From contig NZ_CP114871.1 in the NCBI RefSeq assembly GCF_027474405.1, positions 1,435,001-1,499,000 on the forward strand: a stretch of 64,000 nt of DNA. Direction: 5' to 3'. The position numbers and the translations under genes are program-made. The notes under the pieces are model-generated. The model had not been told where the DNA came from and did not search any database. It saw only the letters and a list, made by a program, of their open reading frames with translations. Positions 35,339 to 43,172 of this stretch are shown piece by piece (position 1 is the stretch's first letter; each line of letters opens with the position of its first letter). The stretch is from Caulobacter sp. NIBR2454. Its GTDB lineage: Bacteria; Pseudomonadota; Alphaproteobacteria; Caulobacterales; Caulobacteraceae.

Positions 35339-36234
35339 GCCGCGGGGACGAAGCGGGCGCGGACGCTGGGCCAGGCTAGGTTCAGCGCCAGCCCGCCCAG
35401 CACCAAGGCCGCGGCGCCGAGTTTCCAGGGTTGCAGCGGCTCGTGCAGGAAGAAGGCCGAAGCCCCCATGCCGAACACCGGCACCAGCAGGGCCAGCGGA
35501 CTGATGGTCGCCGCCGGGTGACGCGCCAGCAGCCACCCCCACACCGAATAGCCGAACAGGCTGTTGCCCACCGATTGCCACAGCACCGCCGCCCAGGTGG
35601 CCGCGTCGGCGTTTTGCACCCCGGCGACCATGGCGGGCCAACCCTCGGTAATCAGAGAGAGGGCGAACAGGGGCGGGACGGCGAACATGCTCGACCAGAC
35701 CACGTAGGCCAGCATGTTCACCTGACCAGCGCTTCGCGCCACGATGTTGCCGCCGGCCCAGCTGAGCGCCGAACCCAGGATCAGCAGCACGCCCAGGGGC
35801 GTAGTCCCGTCACCGCCCACATGGGTCATGATGATCCCCACGCCGGCGGCGGCTAACGCCAGAGCGAACCATTGATAGGTCTTCACCCGCTCGCCCGTCA
35901 GGGCCATGGCCATGCCGATGGTGAACACCACCTGGGTCTGTACGATCAGCGAGGCCAGGCCCGGCGTGATGTGCCCCCGCATGGCGATGAACAGCAGGCC
36001 GAACTGGCCGGCGCCGATCAGCACGCCGTAGCTGGCCAGTTTCGACCAGGGGATCGGCGGCTTCTTGATGAAGAACACCGCCGGCAGCAGCACCAGACTG
36101 AAGCGCAGGGTTGCGAACAACAGGGGCGGCAGGTGGTCCAGCCCGACCCGGATGACCACGAAGTTCGTGCCCCAGATCGCCACCGTGGCGAGCGCCAGCA
36201 GGAAGTGCGGGAGGGGTAGTGAGCCGGTCTTCAT
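35335..36234 (-). CDS. EamA-family transporter (O-acetylserine/cysteine exporter-like)
   Basis: The 299-residue protein begins MKTGSLPLPHFLLALATVAI; the frame extends to 36285 but lacks a better start. Ten helices in two EamA repeats are visible: repeat 1 with ATVAIWGTNFVVIRVGLDHL and TLRFSLVLLPAVFF; repeat 2 starts GVLLILGSALSWAGGNIVAR. The sequence ALSLITEGW and VPVFGMGASAFFLHEPLQPW match the EamA exporter family, close to E. coli EamA. The substrate remains unknown. The stop overlaps the phosphatase stop by 3 bases. Confidence 0.9.
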   Translation of the reverse strand: MKTGSLPLPHFLLALATVAIWGTNFVVIRVGLDHLPPLLFATLRFSLVLLPAVFFIKKPPIPWSKLASYGVLIGAGQFGLLFIAMRGHITPGLASLIVQTQVVFTIGMAMALTGERVKTYQWFALALAAAGVGIIMTHVGGDGTTPLGVLLILGSALSWAGGNIVARSAGQVNMLAYVVWSSMFAVPPLFALSLITEGWPAMVAGVQNADAATWAAVLWQSVGNSLFGYSVWGWLLARHPAATISPLALLVPVFGMGASAFFLHEPLQPWKLGAAALVLGGLALNLAWPSVRARFVPAA

Positions 36235-36374
36235 GGCGAGACTCGCGAGCGCGGAGAGATGAGCCTGTCTATGCCCCGATCCCAAGCTGCGCCATGGCAG
36301 TTTTCCTCAGGGGCTGTTCATCGCCGCTGAGCCCGGCTATCCACGCGCAGATTATTGCCCAATGTGATGCGAAC

Positions 36375-36614
36375 ATGACCGACACCCTGCCTGACCGCCT
36401 CTCCGTGAACCCCAACAACCCGCACTACGACGCGGCGGTGCTGGAGAAGAACGTGGGCGTCCGCTTCAACGGCGTCGAGAAGACGAACGTGGACGAGTAC
36501 TGCGTCAGCGAGGGCTGGGTCCGGGTCAGCGTCGGCAAGTCGGTCAACCGCAAGGGCGAGGCGATGACTGTCAAGCTCAACGGCGTGGTTGAGCCGTACT
36601 TCCGCGAAGGCTAG
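36375..36614 (+). CDS. DUF3297 family protein
   Basis: This 79-residue protein starts MTDTLPDRLSVNPNNPHYDA and continues EKNVGVRFNGVEKTNVDEYC, EGWVRVSVGKSVNRKGEAM and TVKLNGVVEPYFREG. These segments are the full DUF3297 domain, a small glutathione-peptidase-linked family of unknown function in Proteobacteria. The start at 36375 matches family length; an in-frame earlier start at 36219 adds residues read from the EamA promoter. It converges with the next gene with a 4-bp overlap. Confidence 0.9.
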   Translation: MTDTLPDRLSVNPNNPHYDAAVLEKNVGVRFNGVEKTNVDEYCVSEGWVRVSVGKSVNRKGEAMTVKLNGVVEPYFREG

Positions 36615-36832
36615 GCGCGACCCTCGACACCGAGGCGCTTGCGCCTCAGCCCGCCGTTTTCGTCCTGCAGATGCAACTCCACAGGCACGCCAAGCCCCGT
36701 AGCGAACGAGGTCAGGCGCAGGGCCGCTCGCGTCGCGGCCTTGCGGCTCTCATAGCCGTTCAGGGTTAGGCCTTCGCCGATCAGCCGCCAACGACCGGCG
36801 ACTCGAACGACGCCATAGTGGATCTCGGTCAT
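36611..36832 (-). CDS. Small conserved hypothetical protein (73 aa)
   Basis: The start at 36832 follows GAAGGAGATCGCG, a strong ribosome site; the ATG at 36883 has none. The protein has a strand-rich first half (TEIHYGVVRVAGRWRLIGEG), a helix (RKAATRAALRLTSFATGL) and a closing strand (PVELHLQDENGGLRRKRLG). The layout resembles DUF2188-type small domains with an aromatic start and a basic end, but I cannot assign it firmly. Function unknown. Confidence 0.7.
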   Translation of the reverse strand: MTEIHYGVVRVAGRWRLIGEGLTLNGYESRKAATRAALRLTSFATGLGVPVELHLQDENGGLRRKRLGVEGRA

Positions 36833-36954
36833 CGCGATCTCCTTCTGACTGCCGACAGGCTCGCCCGCGAATAGGGCGATCATGCGTCATGGCGCGACCT
36901 ATTGAGACGCAGTGTAGCCGCAATTTCGTGACATGCGCGTGAAAGTTGTGCGGC

Positions 36955-38679
36955 TCAGCTTCGCGCCTTTTCGGCCGCGATCCACGACTCGACCTCCAGA
37001 CGCAGGACCTTCAGCGGTACGACGCCATTCTTCAGTACGGCATCGTGGAATGCCTTGAGGTCGAACTTGGGTCCGAGCGCTTCTTCAGCCTGTTTGCGCA
37101 GGGCGAAGATTTCCAGGCCGCCGCTGTCATAGGCGGTCAGTTGGCCGGGAAGCACGGCGATGCGATCCACCAGATCGTCGGCCTCCTCACCCATAAAGCG
37201 GCCGCTTTCCTGAGCGAAGGCGGCGGCCTGCTCGCGAGTCCAGCCGAACATGTGGATTCCCGGGTCCAGCACCATGCCCCGCGCGGGCCACATGCGGCGG
37301 GTGATCTTGGGATAGTCGCTGGAATAGATGCCGACTTCTTCCGACAGGGCCTCGGAATAGCGGGCCCAGCCTTCCACATAGGCGGAGTTGAACGCGACCT
37401 TGAACAGGTCGTGGCGCTTGACGCCCAGCGCCATGGCGATCTGCAGATGGTGGCCGGGCCACCCTTCATGCACGGCGACGATCTCGGCGCCGCCGCGCGT
37501 CTCGCTGGCCCACTTCTCCGATGCGATACGGTATGTCCCGGGCTTCTTCGGATCAGCTGACATCTCGTAGTGGGAACTGACGCCCGAGCCGCGCATGAAG
37601 GGCTCGAACGGCTTCACCACCATGTCCTGATCGGGCAGCTTGGTGACCAGCGCGGCCGAAGCGACGCGGGAGCTGTCCACGACCTTGCGGGTGTAGGCGA
37701 TCAAATCCTCCTCTGAAGCGAGCTTGTTGGCGGGCGCTTCAGAGGTCCGCTTGGCGATCTCTTTCAGGTCCTGGGTGCCGTACAGCTTCTGGCCCAAACC
37801 TTTGACGATCTCGGCATTGGCGTTGACTGTGGCCAAGCCCAGGTCGAACACCTGCTTGGGCGTACGGTCCAGGGTCGTGTAGCCACGAAGCTGCGCCTGA
37901 TAGCAGTCCGCGCCGCCGGGCAGGGCGCTCAAGCCCAGGGTGTCGCGAGCCTTCGGCATGTATTCGACCGCCAGGAAGTCGCGATAGGCTTTAAGCGCCG
38001 GATTGATCTCGCCAGCGATGATCTTGGCCAGGGCCGCGCCGAACGCTGGGTCCTTGTCACGGGATGCGGGCGAATAGAACGGGGACTTCGTCGGATCGGC
38101 GACGATCATGCCGTCGATCTGCTTGATGACCCGCGCGACGACGGGTTTGGGCGCCGAATACCCCTCGGCCAAACCCTTGCGCAGGTTGGCGGTCTCGATC
38201 TCCACGAACTTGGGAACCGAACCCCAGCGCTGCAGCGCCTGCGCTCTTAGGTCAGCGTCGCCCACTGGCTGGTCCGACGCGGTCCGCACCAGATAGCTTT
38301 GCCAGCCGAACATGTGGTTCAAGTTCCACAGGTGCGCCCTGCACACCCGCGTGCCGCGCTCGGCCTCAAGACTGTCGATCAACACCGCCAGGGTGATGGC
38401 GTCCTGGCCGTTCAGGCTCTTGGCGTCGATGGCGCGGGCGTCCGCCTCGATGGCGTCCATCTTGACTTCGAAGGCCCGGATACCGGCCTCGCTGTTGTCG
38501 TACAGGCGGGCATGCGTCGGCGCCTTCAGGCCCGTCGAATAGGACGCCGAGGGATTGTAACTCAGCGTCTCAGCCACGAAGCGATCCGCGACAGCCTCGA
38601 CCTTCTGGCCCCCAGTCTGTGCCGAGGCGGCGGATGCAAAGGCGAGAACCGCAAAGGCGGCGGAAAGGCGCAGGCTCAT
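36955..38679 (-). CDS. DUF885-family exported metallopeptidase-like protein
   Basis: The 574-residue protein has a signal peptide (MSLRLSAAFAVLAFASAASA). It is a member of the DUF885 family, related to M3/thermolysin-like peptidases: HEGWPGHHLQIA near residue 402 supplies the H-E-x-x-x-x-H/H-type zinc site, and FNSAYVEGWARYSEAL the distal Glu. The segment PGGADCYQAQLRGYTT near residue 260 and the end RKQAEEALGPKFDLKAFHD are also family features. It is likely a periplasmic carboxypeptidase or dipeptidase. ATG 38679 is preferred to GTG 38694 because GGGAGT precedes it. Confidence 0.9.
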   Translation of the reverse strand: MSLRLSAAFAVLAFASAASAQTGGQKVEAVADRFVAETLSYNPSASYSTGLKAPTHARLYDNSEAGIRAFEVKMDAIEADARAIDAKSLNGQDAITLAVLIDSLEAERGTRVCRAHLWNLNHMFGWQSYLVRTASDQPVGDADLRAQALQRWGSVPKFVEIETANLRKGLAEGYSAPKPVVARVIKQIDGMIVADPTKSPFYSPASRDKDPAFGAALAKIIAGEINPALKAYRDFLAVEYMPKARDTLGLSALPGGADCYQAQLRGYTTLDRTPKQVFDLGLATVNANAEIVKGLGQKLYGTQDLKEIAKRTSEAPANKLASEEDLIAYTRKVVDSSRVASAALVTKLPDQDMVVKPFEPFMRGSGVSSHYEMSADPKKPGTYRIASEKWASETRGGAEIVAVHEGWPGHHLQIAMALGVKRHDLFKVAFNSAYVEGWARYSEALSEEVGIYSSDYPKITRRMWPARGMVLDPGIHMFGWTREQAAAFAQESGRFMGEEADDLVDRIAVLPGQLTAYDSGGLEIFALRKQAEEALGPKFDLKAFHDAVLKNGVVPLKVLRLEVESWIAAEKARS

Positions 38680-38770
38680 CGAAGAACTCCCCACTCGATC
38701 ATGGGGAGAGTAGGGCGGGTTTGCGCCCCCGGGGCAAGTGGCGTCCCGGTAACCCAGGACGCCGTCAGCC

Positions 38771-39280
38771 TCAGGCGATCACGCCCAGATAGTCCAGCTT
38801 GCCCACCGGCACGCCTTTATGGCGCAAGATGTCGTAGGCGGTGGTCAGGTGGAAATAGAAGTTCGGCAGCACAAAGCCGCTGAGATAGGCGCTGCCCGTC
38901 ATGCTGAACTCGCCATTGGGAAACTTCAGCTCGATCGTTTTACCCTCGGTCCCGTCCAGTTGGGCGGCGTCTATGCCCTCGATATAGGCGATGGTCTTGG
39001 CGATCCGCGCCTGCATGTCGGCGAAGGTGACTTCGTCGTCCGGCATGGCCGGAGACTCCACGCCGGCTAGGCGGGCGACCGCGAACTTGGCGGAGTCGCT
39101 GACGCGCTGAATCTGGCCGGTCAGGGGCGCCATGTCTTCGAACAGGCGGGCGGACGCCAAATCCGCTGGATCGACGCCATTGTCCTTGGCCCAGGCCTCG
39201 CCTTTGGTCAGCAGGGCCGACAGGGTCCGCAGCCCGCGGGTGAGGGCGGGCAGGGTCATTTGGCTCATGGACAGCGACAT
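38771..39280 (-). CDS. DUF1993 family protein
   Basis: At 169 residues this is a DinB-like helical bundle: MSLSMSQMTLPALTRGLRTL, LARLFEDMAPLTGQIQRVSD-like region (ASARLFEDMAPL), FADMQARIAKTIAYIEGIDA, and the end LPNFYFHLTTAYDILRHKG followed by GKLDYLG. The last motif is diagnostic for DUF1993. The family is of unknown function; the bundle fold is shared with metal- or thiol-dependent transferases. It is preceded by the DUF4861 gene, 71 bp away on the same strand, and is probably transcribed alone. Confidence 0.92.
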   Translation of the reverse strand: MSLSMSQMTLPALTRGLRTLSALLTKGEAWAKDNGVDPADLASARLFEDMAPLTGQIQRVSDSAKFAVARLAGVESPAMPDDEVTFADMQARIAKTIAYIEGIDAAQLDGTEGKTIELKFPNGEFSMTGSAYLSGFVLPNFYFHLTTAYDILRHKGVPVGKLDYLGVIA

Positions 39281-39351
39281 CAGGCGTTTCCTCGTTGTGG
39301 ACTCAAGCTGAGCTGTTCCGACACTTGGTGACGTCCGCGCCGATTGTAAGG

Positions 39352-40233
39352 CTATTTCGCGAGATCAAACCCGGGCTTGAAGCCGCGCAGATAGGTCTCC
39401 CATTCCTCGCGGCTCTTGAAGTCCAGACCGCGATCCCAGGCCGCGCCTTGATAGTAGACGAACGGCTTGCCCGGCGTGACGCGGACCAGGACCAGGTAGT
39501 TGTCGGCGTCGTTCCTGAACTCGACGATGCTGGCCGGATCGACCAGGACCGCCGTGCCGATGGTCCCGTGCTCAGGGTCGGTCGGCTCCCAGCAGGCCAG
39601 CAACCCCGCTGCCTTGTCGGCGGTCAGCGCGCCCTTGCCGGCGACGATGCCCTTACGGTTCAGGCCGATGCCGACGATCATCTCGCCGCTCTTGTCCGAG
39701 CTGATCGTCGAGACGACGCGGTTCAGGTTCGATCCCAGGGGCAGGGTGACGCTACGGTGCTCCCAGACCTTGCGGTCCACGCCCACGGGCCAGGGTGCGT
39801 AGTCGAGTTCGAAGGCCGCCTTGTCGGGGCCGTTCTGGATGATCCTGTAGGACTTGAAGTTGCGCGACACCCACAGCTTGTCGTCGTCCCAGACGCCAAG
39901 CCCGCCCGCGCCCCGCGAGCCGCCGACATTGTAGTAGTCCAGCCCCTCGCCATGGTCGGTGTGGTACTGGCCGCTCTTCAGCTGCCGATCCATGAACGGA
40001 TAGCGGACCTTCTTGACCCAGGTGTCGATGCCCGACCCGGACGGCGGCTCGGCCTTTTGCAGGGCGGGACCATAGATCCGGAAGGCGATGCGGTCGTTCT
40101 CCCACATCAGGTCGTCGAACCGCTCCGGCACGAAGCGTACCGTCGCCCGGGGCGAGGTGTCGGCCGGCGGCGTTGCGGGCGTGGCTGCGGCCAGCAGGAC
40201 GAGAGCGGCGAGGGACGTGGGCAGGACTGTCAT
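39352..40233 (-). CDS. DUF4861-like exported protein
   Basis: The 293-residue protein starts at ATG 40233 with a signal peptide (LPTSLAALVLLAAATPA). The mature sequence contains RFDDLMWENDRIAFRIYGPA, GYHTDHGEGLDYYNVGGSRG-like (QYHTDHGEGLDYYNVGGS), GVDRKVWEHRSVTLPLGSN and VYYQGAAWDRGLDF, the pattern of DUF4861. Proteins of this group occur with pectin and other polysaccharide breakdown genes in Bacteroidetes and Caulobacter, and have a galactose-mutarotase-like beta-sandwich. Here the neighbours do not support a specific sugar. TTG at 40251 is a less likely start. Confidence 0.85.
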   Translation of the reverse strand: MTVLPTSLAALVLLAAATPATPPADTSPRATVRFVPERFDDLMWENDRIAFRIYGPALQKAEPPSGSGIDTWVKKVRYPFMDRQLKSGQYHTDHGEGLDYYNVGGSRGAGGLGVWDDDKLWVSRNFKSYRIIQNGPDKAAFELDYAPWPVGVDRKVWEHRSVTLPLGSNLNRVVSTISSDKSGEMIVGIGLNRKGIVAGKGALTADKAAGLLACWEPTDPEHGTIGTAVLVDPASIVEFRNDADNYLVLVRVTPGKPFVYYQGAAWDRGLDFKSREEWETYLRGFKPGFDLAK

Positions 40234-40311
40234 CGAAGCGCGCCTGTTCAAGACTCGAATGCAGCCCTATTTGTGCCGCGCCCCGACACCGGTTTCCATA
40301 GGGACTTGAGC

Positions 40312-41202
40312 ATGCAGCAGATCGCGATCGTCGGCCCGGGCGCCGTGGGTGGAACCGTCGCCGCCTGGCTCGCTCAGAGCCCCGATCTCTCCGTCACGGT
40401 CTGCGCCCGTGCGCCCTTTGACGGCCTGAGCGTGGAAACTCCGGATGGCGAGATCACCGCGACGCCGAACGTCCTGACCGAACCTTCGACCGCGACGCCG
40501 CAGGATTGGGTGCTGGTCTGCACCAAGGCCTATGACGCGGCTGGCGCTCTGACCTGGCTGGGCGGTCTGGTCGGTCCCGAGACCAAGGTCGCGGTGCTGC
40601 AAAACGGTGTCGAGCATGTGGAGCGGTTCGCGCCGCACCTGCCCGGCGTCGGCATCGTCCCGGCGGTGGTCGATATCCCGGCCGAGCGCGCCGCGCCGGG
40701 CCGCATTCGTCAGCGCCGCATGGGGACGATCCTGGTTCCGGCGGGCGCCGATAGCGACGCCTTCGTCGACCTGTTCGCCCACACGCCTATCGAGGTTTCA
40801 ACCACCGACGACTTCAAGACCGCCGCCTGGCGCAAGCTGGCCCTCAACTGCGCCGGCGCGGTCAACGCCCTGACGCTCAAGCCCTCGGGCGTCGCACATC
40901 GTGAGGCGATCGCCGACATCATGCAGGCCCTGGTCGCCGAGTGTGTTCTGGTCGGTCGGGCCGAGGGCGCGGTGCTGCCCGACGACCTGGGTCGGGCGGT
41001 GGTGGACGGCTATCGATCGGGTCCCGCAGACGGGGTCAACTCGCTGCACGCCGACCGCGCCGCTGGTCGTCCCATGGAACTTGACGCCCGCAATGGCGTG
41101 ATCGTCCGCTTCGGCGCGCGGCATGGGATCGCCACGCCCATGAACGCCATGATCGTCGCCCTGATTGAGGCTGCCGCCGCGCCGGGCGACGGTCGGCCCT
41201 AG
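40312..41202 (+). CDS. 2-dehydropantoate 2-reductase family protein
   Basis: The 296-residue protein has the NADP-binding GxGxxG of the family (QIAIVGPGAVGGTVAAWLA), the KPR core LVCTKAYDAAGALTWLGG, VAVLQNGVEHVERFAP, the catalytic Lys in TAAWRKLALNCAGAVNALT, and the Asn/Ser set of NSLHADRAAGRPMELDARNG. PanE makes pantoate for coenzyme A synthesis. Paralogs with other 2-keto acids exist, so the substrate is likely but not certain. An N-terminal extension reading upstream to 39295 is antisense to the DUF4861 gene and is rejected; ATG 40312 fits the Rossmann start. Confidence 0.88.
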   Translation: MQQIAIVGPGAVGGTVAAWLAQSPDLSVTVCARAPFDGLSVETPDGEITATPNVLTEPSTATPQDWVLVCTKAYDAAGALTWLGGLVGPETKVAVLQNGVEHVERFAPHLPGVGIVPAVVDIPAERAAPGRIRQRRMGTILVPAGADSDAFVDLFAHTPIEVSTTDDFKTAAWRKLALNCAGAVNALTLKPSGVAHREAIADIMQALVAECVLVGRAEGAVLPDDLGRAVVDGYRSGPADGVNSLHADRAAGRPMELDARNGVIVRFGARHGIATPMNAMIVALIEAAAAPGDGRP

Positions 41203-41255
41203 TCTCAACCGTTGAAAGGCTTGGCGATGGGCGAGCGGCGAGGCAGATAGCCCTC

Positions 41256-42476
41256 ATGAGCCTGTCATCTCCTCGCACGGTCGCTGTCATTGGCGGCGGC
41301 CCCGCCGGCCTGATGGCCGCCGAAGTGCTGAGCGCGTCCGGTGTGACCGTGACGCTGTACGACAGGATGCCGTCCCTCGGCCGCAAGCTCCTAATGGCGG
41401 GCCGTGGCGGCCTGAACCTGACCCATTCGGAGCCTTTCGATCGTTTCGTGGGCCGCTACGCCGAGGCGTCGGAACGCCTGCGCCCTATCCTGGAAGCTTT
41501 TCCGCCCAGCGCCCTTGTCGCCTGGGCCGAAGACCTTGGCCAGCCGACCTTCGTCGGCTCCAGCGGCCGGGTGTTTCCAAAGGCGATGAAGGCGTCGCCT
41601 CTCCTGCGCGCCTGGCTTGCTCGGCTCGAGACGCAGGGCGTCGTGTTGAAGACTCGCCATACCTGGAAGGGCTGGAATGAGGCCGGCGGCCTGATGTTCG
41701 CTGGACCTGACGGGGAGCACGCCGCGCACCCGGATGTGACGATCCTGGCCCTCGGCGGCGGTAGCTGGTCGCGGCTCGGCTCCGATGGCGCATGGGCTTC
41801 TATCCTGCAGGGGACGGGGGTGGAGGTCGCGCCCTTCCGGCCAAGCAATGGCGGCTTCACGGTCGCCTGGAGCCACCTGTTCCGGGAGCGCTTCGCGGGA
41901 GAGCCGCTAAAGGCCATCAGCCTGTCGTTCGGCGGTCGTCAGGTGCGAGGCGAGATGATGGTCGCCGCCTACGGGGTCGAGGGCGGGGCGATCTATGCCT
42001 TGTCGGCTGAACTGCGTGACGCCGTTGAACGCGGCGGCGACGCCGTCTTGCAGATCGACCTGAAACCCGACCTTTCGGTCGGGCAGATCGCCCAGAAGCT
42101 GGCCAAGGCCCGCAAGGGCGAATCCGTCACCAATCACCTGCGCAAGGCGCTGCACCTTCCGCCGGTCGCGGTGGGGCTGTTGAGGGAGGCGGCGGGCGTG
42201 AATCTGTCGGCGGAGCCCGAGGCGCTGGCAGTTCTGGTGAAGGCCGCGCCGATCACGCTGACCGGCTGCGCGCCCATGGATCGAGCCATCTCCACCGCCG
42301 GTGGCGTGGCCTTAGGCGGCGTTGACGGGAATCTGATGCTGACAGCCAGGCCAGGTGTCTTTCTGGCCGGCGAGATGCTGGATTGGGAGGCGCCCACCGG
42401 CGGCTATCTGCTCCAGGCCGCTTTCGCTACGGGTCGCGCCGCCGCGCTGGGCGCGCTCGCCCATCTGAAGGATTGA
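41256..42476 (+). CDS. FAD-dependent oxidoreductase of the HI0933/TIGR03862 type
   Basis: The 406-residue flavoprotein begins with the FAD motif VAVIGGGPAGLMAAEVLSAS, followed by GRKLLMAGRGGLNLTHSEPF, the second family signature. The middle contains LALGGGSWSRLGSDGAW and GGFTVAWSHLFRERFAGEPL, and the end has the FAD-binding FLAGEMLDWEAPTGGYLLQA. The family is close to BaiN/RdsA; reactions are mostly unknown, probably reduction of an unsaturated organic substrate. The stop is 1 bp before the YdcZ start, so the two are cotranscribed. Confidence 0.9.
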   Translation: MSLSSPRTVAVIGGGPAGLMAAEVLSASGVTVTLYDRMPSLGRKLLMAGRGGLNLTHSEPFDRFVGRYAEASERLRPILEAFPPSALVAWAEDLGQPTFVGSSGRVFPKAMKASPLLRAWLARLETQGVVLKTRHTWKGWNEAGGLMFAGPDGEHAAHPDVTILALGGGSWSRLGSDGAWASILQGTGVEVAPFRPSNGGFTVAWSHLFRERFAGEPLKAISLSFGGRQVRGEMMVAAYGVEGGAIYALSAELRDAVERGGDAVLQIDLKPDLSVGQIAQKLAKARKGESVTNHLRKALHLPPVAVGLLREAAGVNLSAEPEALAVLVKAAPITLTGCAPMDRAISTAGGVALGGVDGNLMLTARPGVFLAGEMLDWEAPTGGYLLQAAFATGRAAALGALAHLKD

Positions 42477-42477
42477 G

Positions 42478-42924
42478 ATGCCCAAATCACTGATCCTGGC
42501 CATCATCGGCTGTCTCGTCGGCGGCGGGCTCGCCGCGGTTCAGGCCCCAACGAACGCCCTGCTGGCGCGGCCCCTCAACAGCCCGGTCAACGCCGCCTTC
42601 ATGTCGTTTGCTGGCGGAACCCTGGTGCTGTTGATCGCGGTTTTGGCCCTCAGGGTCCGGCCCGACTACCAGGCGACCCTGGCCGCGCCCTGGTACGCTT
42701 GGATGGGCGGCCTCTACGGCGCTGTCTTCGTGGTCGCCGCGGCCTACGCCATCCCGAGGATCGGGGTCGCCTCGGCCATGACGCTGTTCGTCGCCGGCCA
42801 GCTCTTGCTCAGCGTCTGTATTGACCATTTCGGTGGCTTTGGCGTCGAGGCTCGCCCCGTAAACCTGACCCGTCTGGCGGGGCTCGCGCTTGTGCTCGGC
42901 GGTGTCGTGCTGGTTCGGCGCTGA
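42478..42924 (+). CDS. DMT-superfamily YdcZ/DUF606 transporter
   Basis: The 148-residue protein has five predicted helices: SLILAIIGCLVGGGLAAVQA, NAAFMSFAGGTLVLLIAVLA, WYAWMGGLYGAVFVVAAAYA, VASAMTLFVAGQLLLSVCID and LTRLAGLALVLGGVVLVRR. QAPTNALLARPLNSPVNAAF and APWYAWMGGLYG are signature loops of the YdcZ family, half-size DMT proteins that work as dimers. The substrate is unknown. The gene starts 1 bp after the flavoprotein gene. Confidence 0.92.
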   Translation: MPKSLILAIIGCLVGGGLAAVQAPTNALLARPLNSPVNAAFMSFAGGTLVLLIAVLALRVRPDYQATLAAPWYAWMGGLYGAVFVVAAAYAIPRIGVASAMTLFVAGQLLLSVCIDHFGGFGVEARPVNLTRLAGLALVLGGVVLVRR

Positions 42925-42927
42925 TGG

Positions 42928-42942
42928 GCGCAAGCCTTGCGC
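42928..42942. repeat. Perfect 7-bp inverted repeat after ydcZ-like gene
   Basis: GCGCAAG, centre C, CTTGCGC lies 3 bp after the transporter stop and 230 bp before the repeat-protein gene. It could be a short hairpin at the end of the upstream transcript or a dimeric regulator site; no U-tract follows. The rest of 42943-43172 holds no gene and no promoter I could call with confidence. Confidence 0.35.
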
Positions 42943-43172
42943 ATTAAGCCTAATAGTCACCACTACTACGGGAATCAGATAGGTTCCGACCTGCGCAACT
43001 GGTGATGCCGGTTCGTGTCGGAGGGGAGCAGGGGCTCGTCCGGCTGTCGATAATGATCAGGCGCTCAAGCCGTCGTCGCCAAGTGGAGGGTGACGCGGTT
43101 TGCTAGGTCTAGGAGGCGAGTCGCTTCCGGATTCTCGATCGCGTCGGGCTGCGGATCAGGTTCCTTCGCCTC

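Noticed and set aside
39295..40311. N-terminal extension of the PanE-like protein
   Set aside because: It is antisense to the DUF4861 gene; the Rossmann GxGxxG begins right after ATG 40312.
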